Below, one piece after another: positions 54,384-64,000 of a DNA stretch of 64,000 nucleotides. The notes under the pieces were generated by a model. That model was not told the origin of the DNA. It saw only the letters and a program-made list of their open reading frames with translations, and searched no databases. Position 1 is the stretch's first letter. Every line of letters begins with the position of its first letter. The position numbers and the translations under genes were made by a program. Origin of the DNA: Glandiceps talaboti. Taxonomy: Eukaryota; Hemichordata; Enteropneusta; Spengelidae. Location of the stretch: assembly GCF_964340395.1 (NCBI RefSeq), contig NC_135561.1, forward strand, positions 5,796,018 through 5,860,017, in the 5' to 3' direction.

Positions 54384-55487
54384 TCTGTGATAGGTTTCAT
54401 CCTCATGATCTACGGTACTACTCAAAATAACAAAACCATGAACACTGACAAGAGTCATCTTATGAGAAAGTTATTTGTTTTTTTATTATTTGGCTTGGAT
54501 TACAACTGGAAAATACATCAGTGTACAGTCAGTCTTTTAGCAAAAAACATTTGGAGAAAAATGACTGGTATTAATAAAGACTCAGTTGGTATTCCATGTA
54601 CAAGCACAGTGTTATAAAATACATCACAGGATGTCCACAACCTTGAAGTAAGCCTTCACTTAAATATCCTCTGACAGCAAACATGGGGAAAATAAACCTC
54701 ATTACATAATAATACACGGACAGAAAGAAGCCCACCGATTGGTTGGCAGAATTTCCTTTATATGTAAATTTCTTTTTAAAATGATAACTGCACAGTTACT
54801 CTAACTTTACATAGATATACACCTAATTTACATAATCATGTTTCACTGTGACACCTGTTGGACACAGAGGGGAAGGGGGAAGGGAAGAGAAAACGATAAT
54901 AGGAGGGGATGGGTTCAAACACAATTCTAATATTGACAAGATGTATATATATATAATAAGTAAACACAGGTTTTTATACATATTTTCACTTTATTTATTT
55001 AAGTGTTTCGTTTCGTACAGGAGTAAATGACCATAACAACAATGAATTGGAGAGTTTAATGAGGAAGTTGTGTAACACATGTTAAGTAAGTGATTGTCAT
55101 GGTAACACCACAGTATAAAATACAAAAAAAATACAAAATATGTAGTCTTGTTTAACACAGTAACTATAAATTAGTATATCTAATGTCCAACAGCAGTGTG
55201 TCCTTTTATCCAAACTGAGACACCATTAAACACACAGCAATTTCTTGTCAATGTCTTGGTCTGTGCTGACATAAAAGAAACCCCATTTCTTATTCTTCAC
55301 CCATGACAACATTTTCTGTAAGTTCTGAAAGGGAACAATGTCCAACACACTTCTAATACTGAAACATGAGCAGCTCTGTGTCCAACAAAGTAACATTTCT
55401 GCTGGTTTTGAAGACATGAAAAAAGACTAGATTCTTAAAAATTGTTGACTATTGAAAATACAACTTTATTGATGTATGACATGTGTC

Positions 55488-55800
55488 TTTTATTCACCAT
55501 GGTGACCACCTTGGTTGCCTTGACACTGACCAATCAGTATAACTCTTTATTCACCATGGTGACCACCTTGGTTGCCTTGACACTGACCAATCAGTATAAC
55601 TCTTTATTCACCATGGTGACCACCTTGGTTGCCTTGACACTGACCAATCAGTGTAACTCTTTATTCACCATGGTGACCAATCAGTACAACTCTTTATTCC
55701 CCATGGTGATCACCTTGGTTGTCTTGACGCTGACCAATCAGTATAACTCTTTATTCACCATGGTGACCACCTTGGTTGTCTTGACACTGCCACAATCAAT
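55488..55800. repeat. 57-bp minisatellite
   Basis: Tandem copies of caccatggtgaccaccttgg...tgaccaatcagtataactctttatt: three full copies, one shortened copy (55667-55692) and two more variant copies. The 57-bp period is divisible by three, which keeps a + strand frame open for 120 codons, but without gene context. Each copy holds a CCAAT box. Confidence 0.9.
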
Positions 55801-58060
55801 ATGACTCATTTTATATGTACATTATGGAAATTCTGCCAGCCAATCAAAAACCTGCTGTACACTGGTAGATTATATATAATGTGAAGAAAATATCTGATTA
55901 CTGACTGAAAAAAAATATGGCCATATTTCAATAAAATATTACATACATGATTATGTTTGCAATGTAAGCTTCACAAAATCCCACAGGTCTCAAAATTCAC
56001 ATTGAAACTAAAAACTATATAATTAAAACATCTGAGGAACTCAGACCCAAGTATTTACCAACATTACACAACAGAAACTGAAAGCAGTAAAAAATTTGTA
56101 GTCGTAATATTTGTCAGTTAATAACCTTGACACTGAAAGCAGTAAAAAATTCACAGATATTGGATTTGTACAATGCCTGCACAGAAAAGAGATGATCTCA
56201 TTAATCACAGATTCATTCTTTTTCTTCTTAAAATTGATTAGAAAACTATGCAATAAATTGTACTAGGAATTCAAAATTATAATATTGTAAAAATTAGCCC
56301 GAATTCCTCTAGAATTACATCATTTTACAATGAACTATGACCTCTCACCTATGAACAGTTCTATAGGAATGATTTGAATAAAAAGTGTAAGACACCTGGG
56401 TAGCTACATCTATGAGAAATTAGCTGTAAACATTAGTAGTTCGCCTGTCTGTACAAATTGCAGTCAGTACAAGAAATGCGTTGCTGTTTCCTGATTATAC
56501 ATGTTTATTAGAGACTTACGTTCAGCTGAATAAAAGCTGTGATAGGCAACCTCCGTTTAATCTGTTGAGTTATAAACTGTTATTGGTGAATGAAACATAA
56601 ACACAAGTACAAAATAGTAATATCTCCTGTCTGGATTATAAAAAACTGATTAAACAGGTTGTGTGCTTGTGCATCACAGACATGTCATAATAGTGACTTA
56701 TCACAGATTTTGTTTGCAATTCAACTCTTTTACAGTATCTTTACATTCATAGACATCTTTTAAAATACGGTTTGAACATTTAACAGCAACACATTTCTTA
56801 CAATCACTGTTCTGGTAGTCTCAAAAACACTATACTTTTTCTACCTTTGAAACTATCGATGAACAAAAAAAAAAGAAGATATTTTATGGGGCACTCACAT
56901 ACACATAATTTACAAATGACACATTTTTCACACCTTCATAAAACAGTTCCCAAGCCCTGAAACTGACATCCCAACATGTTACAAAAATAACCATTTCCAC
57001 TGCTAATTACCATATGCTAATGAAACTGACGAGAAAATTCTCTATATCTACACGTAAATCATGGAATATGATTGGTCCATTTAGCTGCCAATCACGGTCT
57101 ACATTGAAGACAAAATGTGATAGGTCAAAAGGTATCCAATCACATTCCTGGTTACTCATTTCTAGCACTACAAAAGTGGCTGTGTTTTTCCATTCAGAAA
57201 ATGAATGATTATGACTGGCACTTCATGACCAGGCAAATATTTTACAAGTCCAGAAATATGGGTGTCCCCAAAGGCCCTAGAATCTGCATATACTACAAAT
57301 TCAAGGGGCCCTGGAACATGTCTACAACCTACCACTATTAGTATTACCCACTATTACAAATCTGCCTTTGATATCATGTACAAATTCTTGAAAAAATTAC
57401 AGGAACTTTTGTTAAAAATAAAATAGATAACTGACACTACTTCTTCTAATTTTTCTCTTTCATTCTTCCTGAATATTGATTTGAATATTACTGCTTCCGA
57501 CATCTGGTTGTTTGAGCCAGGTCACAAGAGGGTGCTGTAATACAATGTCCTCTTCTGCTCACTTTTGACATACGAACAGTACAGATTGATGTGACTGGCA
57601 ACAAAAGTGAAGATGGTGAACAGCAACTATCTCTGTTGGTACAAAATAAAGCACATCACATTAGGAACCTCAAGAAATGAATATTATCTTGCATCTGGAG
57701 TTTTTAACAGCTCTAGTTCTGTTCATATTATGTTGAGTTAAAAAAAAAATAATTTAAAAATGAATCAATGCATGAATACTTATTTTCAAGATGGTAGCCA
57801 TCAGAGAAGCCTGCCCTCTATCAGGAAAATGGCACTATTGAACACCACTGAGACAATGACAATATTACTACAAAGTACTCAACTGTAAGATCATTGATAC
57901 ACATTAGGTATCTTCTACATGTATGTTTCTACAAAATGGTTAAACAGTGAAATCTGTACAGATATGATATAACATAAAAATCCTAACATATTTATGAGGA
58001 AACTGATGTTAATGTTGTACGTACCACAGGAACTAAGACTGTATGAACACTATTCTCAAC
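55801..58060. other. Probable 3' UTR/downstream region of SCRIB, no firm exon
   Basis: No exon recognised on either strand. A short direct duplication, gaaactgaaagcagtaaaaaa..., is at 56070-56150. The open frame 57014-57341 has no recognisable content. AATAAA on the - strand (ctttatt at 55464) could end SCRIB transcripts. Confidence 0.4.
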
Positions 58061-58103
58061 TTGTTGGGCTTCGACAGTTTTCTGCATTTGCCTTTCCTTC
58101 TGT
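58055..58103 (-). other. Candidate further SCRIB exon
   Basis: On the - strand an acceptor TTTTATCAACAG (just above 58103) opens a segment that reads KERQMQKTVEAQQVENS in one frame. That frame needs phase 0, whereas the last certain SCRIB exon ends in phase 1, which instead gives 14 codons and a stop. It could be a terminal exon, an exon joined through another I missed, or chance. Confidence 0.25.
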
Positions 58104-58230
58104 TGATAAAATTAGTCAGATGATTAGAGGTGTTCTATATTTTTTCTAGTATCCTGACGAATCACAACAATACCACTAGTAACAAACTCATTCAAACTTG
58201 AATTTGTGCATTTAAATACAAATATATTTT

Positions 58231-58730
58231 GAAATTATCCTGACTTAGGACACATACAGGAGGTATACTGAAACCATCCTAACTTAGGACACATACAGGA
58301 GGTCTCCTGAAACCATCCTGACTTAGTACACCTACAGGAGATCTACTGAAACCATCCTGACTTAGGACACCTACAGGAGATCTACTGAAACCATCCTGAC
58401 TTAGGACACCTACATGATGTCTACTGAAACCATCCTGACTTAGGACACCTACAGGAGGTCTACTGTAACTATCCTGACTTAGGATAACTACAGTAGGTCT
58501 TCCGAAACCATCCTGACTTAGGACACCTACAGGAGGTCTACTGTAACCATCCTGACTTAGTACACCTACAGGAGGTCTCCAGAAACCATCCTGACTTAGG
58601 ACACCTACAGGAGGTCTCCTGAAACCATCCTGACTTAGGACACCTACATGAGATCTACTGTAACCATCCTGACTTAAGGCATCTACAGCATTCCTGCAAT
58701 CATCCTGACTTAGGATACATATGAAAGGTC
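58231..58730. repeat. 39-bp minisatellite (about 12-13 copies)
   Basis: Unit ctactgaaaccatcctgact + taggacacctacaggaggt. Because 39 is divisible by three and the unit lacks stops in one - strand frame, a 163-codon frame encodes a 13-residue repeat LSQDGFSRPPVGV. Copies vary by point substitutions, with variants such as aaacc/taacc. It lies within the SCRIB gene, 3' of the last confident exon. Confidence 0.9.
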
Positions 58731-58929
58731 CTTGCACAATTCCTGAAACTGTCCCAAACTTGATCAGCATGTCAGTGTGTGGGATTCTGTAGCATTTACC
58801 AGCCTACATATAAACAAAACACCTTCCTAACTGAGGTACAACTACGAGCGAGCATCTAACGAAAGATGTCTACAAGTAAACCATGTTTGAAAGAACCCAT
58901 AAAAACAGCAATATTTTTCCCATTCTTAC

Positions 58930-61900
58930 CTGCATTTATAGTTTCTGCCATTCTTCTCTCTCCTATGCTATTCAAACTAGACTGACTGCTCTTTTTCAAG
59001 ATTTCTTGTGATTTTTCTATGACCAACTGAGCTTTTAAGGCATCTTCTTCTAATGACTTCATTCTGCCAGACATATAACAATATTCAACAGTGTATGGAA
59101 GGTGGAAACACTCTGCGTGTTCTTAAAGGTGAACAGTACTAGGAGATGATATTCCTGGGCAATGGGGTGGAGGGTATGAAGTAAAAATAACAGTATAGGG
59201 GTGTCCAGGCTTTCAGAGTGGATATTTTTAGGTGTTTGGTCCTAACTGTGGGTATGATTTTCAGGGAATGGCATAAAAATGAGTTATCTAAGTGGGCATT
59301 GGCCTAAAATCTTTCCATATTTTGTTTTACAAGTTCCCTTTTTTAACTAATGTTCCCTTACCTTCCCTAAATGGTCAATCACTGACGCAAACGTTAAACA
59401 TCCAGCATAGTGGTCCTGACCCCTCACATTACTCCACTGACAACATACTGTGTCTTAATTTTGGCACATGAGCGGTATACTGGATCCAAGGATTGGGTCT
59501 GAAATGTGTATGTTTTGCCTTTCAAGTTGGGGGGGGGGGGGGGGTTCGGGTTTCACACCCTTATCCTAAAAAAAAGTTTTGAGGGTAAAACTAGTAATCT
59601 CAAAACTATTTTGATGATGATTCTCATTTCTTCAATTCTATACGTTATTAAATTATTACAACATACTAATGGTGGAGATGGTAGTGGGGAGGTTAAAGGT
59701 TATACTACAGAAAAGAGTTGTGTGTTACTTATGATAATTACCCCCAAAGTATCTATACTATATATTCACCATAATAACAAAGATATATCTTCAACAAATA
59801 TGAAAAAATACGATATCAGTTTCTGGACACTTTCTGGCATCCTGTCCAAACCCATCTAGTAAATAATTTGAGGCTAATTAATATCACATACATTAATGTG
59901 TATAGATATGGTATTCAAAATGAATGAATTAAGTCAAATTGGTGTTGTCTAAATCTATATCAAATACAATGAGAATACTCAAAGGCCCTGCAAAGCGCCT
60001 TGTGTAATCTTTCAAATGGTATGTGAATTAAAGAATTGAACACTAGATATTACTCTGGTAATTGAGGCTTTGTTTTAATTGAGGCTTCGGTTTACTAAGA
60101 TATACACAAACTAAAACTATTCTTACAATGGGTTGATACAACAGTGATAACTATTGAACGGATGTTAGCTTATTATAGTCTCAGTAGGGAGGTTCTCTGA
60201 AAGCTAGTTCAATAAACTTGCAGCATACTGTTTTGGGATTTCCAGTGTTTACACTGTCATGATCACATAGTGATTAGATTCACACAACAGAGGAAACACT
60301 ATCACCCACTTTGTGTAATCTACCCACATTAAACATCAGTTTTAGTTTGTGTCTATCTTAATAAACCAAAGCCAAGATTACCAGAGTTGTATCTTATTTC
60401 ATGGTGACATTTGTCTCTGTGCATACATCCAATACTGATATCATTCCGTGTTCATATTTGAAGCAGTTGAGGAAGACAGAATATATTATGGAAACTCCTT
60501 TAATGTTAAATTACCTTAGTTAAACGTATAGATACAGAGGATAAAAGGTAAATATATTAATGCATTTTGGTAAGTACGGTTGACATGTTATAAAATTTAA
60601 TGCACTAGTACGCTGTTAGTAACAGCCATGCATACAAGTGGACAAAAGACAAAGCAAGGTTATGAGTAAATACTTCAAGTTACTGCTGTCACTTACAAAC
60701 CAAAGATGAACAGTCATTGCCCGTCATCTGACAAGATTCATAAATCACATTCACCTGGCTGAGAGTGATTGGTCACATGACTCAAAAGCTTTCATTTCAT
60801 TGGTGGATGAGGATAGTCACATGGTTGTCATGTGATAAATACACCTATTTTCATTGGTGGGTCAGGAAAATATGAACAAAGTGATAGGCCGAATCATTTT
60901 TTACCTAGCAGCTCTCCAGGCAGCTTTCTTTTCAGCTTGTAACGCTCTCTGTTCTGCAGGTGACAACGACCGTTCCCCCTCCTCTGATGTTATACTGCTA
61001 TTGCTGGGACTTATCGCACCTTCTCGTTTTAACCTCTCTATGTACCTCTTTTCTGCTTTAGCTGTCCGTACATCACTGGGTGTGCTAGAAATTGAACTGA
61101 CACTGAAGGAAAAGCAGACAGCAAGATTTTACAAGTAGACTGGACAGACACAGTACATGGCTATGACATATAGCTCTACTAAAAGCAACACAGATAGTGA
61201 AACAGCAACATGCATTATACCGTGATACTACTAGTCAGTTAGTCAGTTAGTAAGTGCCATGTAAGTTTTTTTACAAAAAGAGTTATACTTTCAGCATTAG
61301 ATAATGTCTACACATCCCCATCCACTTTTTGATTTGACAATTGTTCTCTCTGTATTGTGAAACAGTTTTTTCCTTCTTTTTTCTTACAATGAAGGAATTC
61401 TGACACAAAATTCCGGTCTAATTTTGTACTTCTATGAGAAACAAGATTTCTGGAAATATTACTTTGACAAAACAAAGTAACGAAGTGAATTTTGAAAATA
61501 ACCAAAGTAGGAAAGTCACATTCTCATGACATACATCAACACTGAATGTAATTCCATTTGAATCCTATGTAATCAAAATGTCCAACTAACTAAAAAGAAT
61601 TATACAGTCTCCTATCTACTGTCGGTATCAGTTAACAATCTATCTCATGTCCATTAGGAATACTAAATTCTGTCAAAATGTCAACTTCTACTTCATCAAA
61701 ATAATTACAGCTGAGTTCCTGCATGTCCATTTCCATTATATATTCCTGTGTGTTTTTCCCATTGTCTTATAGTAATACATACCAGTTGAAATGTTCAAAC
61801 ATAAAACGATATTAACCACTTAAACAGGAAGACAAACTCAATGTGTTTTTGTATTGGAATATTGTACAAGGTATATTCAACCAGCTCTCTAATTATCAGG

Positions 61901-62751
61901 TTTTCTTGTATTATGTCCACACAGTTTTTGATGAACACTAAACTTAATACGTCAAATCTCAAGGATGGGTTTACACTCCGCATGGAATTTTAGTATTCTA
62001 TGGTTAATAGTTGCCTGGAATACATGATAACCACAGTACACTTTGTGTTATTTATTGTGTGTACACTGCATGGATTCCTGGCTAGATTAGAGCGGCATAT
62101 TTTTTTTTTCGAAAGACAAGCTTCACCCCCCACCATCCCTTACCTAGCTGTTGATGCATTAAGACTATCAACTGATCTGTTATAAAGACTGTCATCAGGT
62201 CTGTCACTAGGTGTGGTAGGGGATTCTAAATCCCTGTGATATGCAAGATACTCCTCATGTGACATGGTTCCTATTTTTCTTTCCTCTTCTTCTTTCATTT
62301 TTTCTAAGTCTTCATGACTCACTAAACTGATTTTTTGTGCTGTAAATAAAAGGAAGGATGTTAAAGTGTCACATGATGAACTTATCAGCTATTTTATTCA
62401 GGTGGTGTACAAAAAAAATTATAAAAAGCAACAATTTTACTGATTTAAAATTTTTATTTTGCTATCACCTACTTTCATGTACAACGAACGATCACACTGT
62501 CATTTGCATATCATTTGCATGCAGGTATACGATAATGTTTTCAGTATTGCACTGCAGTGCAAATACCACTAGTATGTGCATTCACCGATGCAAGTAATCT
62601 CTGGTACATATGTAATAATAAACTGTATGCAAATAAGACTGGCTATTTTACCTTGCTTGTCAGCAGGCTGTGGATGTAGCTGAAGGTCTATTTGTTTTTC
62701 AAAGAGTTTCCTCTTGTCTCTGAAGGTATACCTGTCTGGTTGTACAGTGCT
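58930..62751 (-). CDS. SCRIB: Scribble (SCRIB) C-terminal region, four exons (partial gene)
   Basis: Four - strand exons join in phase: 62751-62652, 62339-62144, 61084-60905, 59063-58930. Together they give about 203 residues of the region after the PDZ domains of the LAP protein Scribble. Matches to the vertebrate protein include YTFRDKRKLFEKQ (as FRERQKYFE), ISLVSHEDLEKMKEEEERK (as VSLVGADDLRKMQEEE), RTAKAEKRYIERL, and most clearly LSPAEQRALQAEKKAAWRAA followed by RMKSLEEDALKAQ. Scribble is a scaffold of the Scrib/Dlg/Lgl module at basolateral junctions. This tail is charged and partly coiled coil; the LRR and PDZ parts must lie beyond 64 kb on the - strand. Donors are standard (GTAAAA, GTAAGG, GTAAAA, GTAAGA). 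The exon ending at 58930 stops in phase 1, so at least one more 3' exon exists that I could not identify with confidence. Confidence 0.9.
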
Positions 62752-63015
62752 CTACAGGTGACAAACACAGAATGGCTGGCAATGTTATGATGCCTGACAT
62801 ACACACTCTAATGACATGAATTCTCCAGTTTCTAGCTGATGTATCCTCATGCAGTTCCAGTTTGTATGTTGTGGGACAAATTCTTCAGATGAGTTCACAA
62901 GTTGGTTCAATAGATATCACTATGATGATGCTAGTAAAGTGTGTACATGTATTTGATCTTCAATATATACAGACAGATGGATAAGAATCACACATAAAAC
63001 TGATCAAATGAAATT

Positions 63016-63017
<2 letters not shown>

Positions 63018-63053
<36 letters not shown>

Positions 63054-63058
63054 CATGC
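63018..63058. repeat. (TG)n microsatellite
   Basis: About 17 TG units leading into the perfect inverted repeat at 63055-63115. Confidence 0.95.
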
Positions 63059-63115
63059 GTGCTTGTATGTATGAGTATGTACTACATGTACATACTCATA
63101 CATACAAGCACGCAT
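63055..63115. repeat. Perfect 28-bp inverted repeat (hairpin)
   Basis: Arms 63055-63082 and 63088-63115 (atgcgtgcttgtatgtatga... and its exact complement) are separated by five bases. It may have grown from the adjacent TG/ATGT repeats. Confidence 0.9.
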
Positions 63116-63171
63116 TTGTGAACTCTTTCTGAGTGTAATTCATGTCTTCACTTAATCAATCAACATTTGAA

Positions 63172-63227
63172 CTTTGACCCCCAGCATCATACAGCTCATC
63201 ATAGGAGGAACTGCCAGAAGATACATC
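63172..63227 (-). other. Possible additional SCRIB exon
   Basis: After an acceptor-like CATACCAG the - strand reads ADVSSGSSYDELYDAGG, of low complexity but coding-like, then QSSNVD and a stop. No good donor is present, so it would have to be an alternative terminal exon. Weak. Confidence 0.25.
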
Positions 63228-63360
63228 AGCTGGTATGTAAATGTAGACAAACATGTCTGATACGTGCAGAATGTTGAAAACTTTTTCAACAAAAGTAACA
63301 CTTTCAGCAGAATGATAAAATGAATATGAATGATAAAATGCATTTCATTCTTTAATGTAT

Positions 63361-63402
63361 GGTTGGTTGGTTGGTTGGTTGGTTGGTTGGTTGGTTGGTT
63401 TG
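63361..63402. repeat. (GGTT)n microsatellite
   Basis: About ten GGTT units, then TCTG units. The remaining 63.4-64.0 kb holds no recognised exon, only a donor-like site near 63630. Confidence 0.95.
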
Positions 63403-64000
63403 TCTGTCTGTCTGTATTAAAGTCAGGTGGTCAATCTGCCTCTGTGGTTGTCTGTCTGTCTGTTTGTGGTCGATCTGTTTCTGTGCTTGCCTGTCTCAGT
63501 CTGTCAGTCTATCTCCATCTCTCCCTCCTTCCTTCCTTCCCGTGTACTAATTCACTCTGTAGCAAACAACCATCATTAATATTACCATTATTTCACACAA
63601 AATAACCCATAATATGCTCAAAACACTTACGCCACCTAGATCTAGGCATGCTAGTTAAACATAATAATACCCATTAAAATAACAATTGGACGATGGATGC
63701 ACAACCCAGCATGCTATGTGCCCACAACATCCTTACAAAAATTCTACCCATTAAAATGAATAAATTACATAATAATTAAAAAAAATGCACAAATCTATGG
63801 CTAAATCTTGAAATTACAACATGTTCTTCCAAGGGAAACATAACATCTCACAAAATATTGAAATAAAGAAAAACACAATTACAATTTTTTATATGATAGA
63901 AGCATTTTATTCACTAGGGGTTAAGAAGGTTCCTAGACAAAGTAAGGCCACACAGATGGATACCATTTTTTTTCTTCAACTATTTCAGTTTGGCTTACAT

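Noticed and set aside
58231-58730. CRISPR-like regular repeats
   Set aside because: Units abut directly with no unique spacers and the DNA is eukaryotic, so this is a minisatellite.

Overview
The window is animal genomic DNA. It is AT-rich, with long introns bounded by GT/AG, very dense microsatellites, and genes typical of metazoans: C-type lectins, RIM, GASK1/FAM198 and Scribble. Several features suggest an invertebrate deuterostome such as a hemichordate or cephalochordate: GASK1 paralogs, a small tandem C-type-lectin cluster, and a dispersed repeat with core 'tttatatagc...ggcgctttaca'. A lophotrochozoan is not excluded, and the species cannot be named from the sequence.

Layout. (1) 0.7-16.4 kb: three tandem + strand secreted C-type-lectin-like genes with the same exon phases (1, 1, 2). 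The first lacks its central CTLD exon, the second is complete, and the third has an extra C-terminal exon. A tRNA-Asp(GTC) gene lies between the second and third on the - strand. (2) 18.07-28.08 kb: a short + strand gene whose three exons encode little more than a RIM-type C2B domain (about 155 aa), with an 8.9 kb intron. (3) 33.05-35.28 kb and 39.35-41.45 kb: two closely related - strand GASK1-like Golgi kinase genes. The second has an in-frame TAG inside its first exon. (4) 48.3-52.67 kb: a third, divergent GASK1-like gene on the + strand with a long acidic stem. All three share the same internal splice sites and a 205-nt last exon. (5) 58.9-62.75 kb: four consecutive - strand exons of the C-terminal part of Scribble (SCRIB). 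The rest of the gene lies beyond the window and possibly downstream in 54-58.9 kb.

The remainder is intron and intergenic DNA full of simple repeats, minisatellites, foldback elements and dispersed repeats. Among these are a 386-bp TTAA-flanked MITE, two foldback elements with roughly 180-bp arms, and a decayed gag-like fragment.

The genes do not form one pathway. The lectins would be secreted binding proteins, the RIM-like protein a vesicle or active-zone factor, the GASK1 proteins Golgi type II kinase-fold proteins, and Scribble a polarity scaffold. The most notable points are the GASK1 duplication with a nonsense copy, the C2B-only RIM-like gene, the lectin gene missing one exon, the 3' end of the divergent GASK1 gene repeated in tandem in its own 3' UTR, and the foldback/MITE elements in introns.
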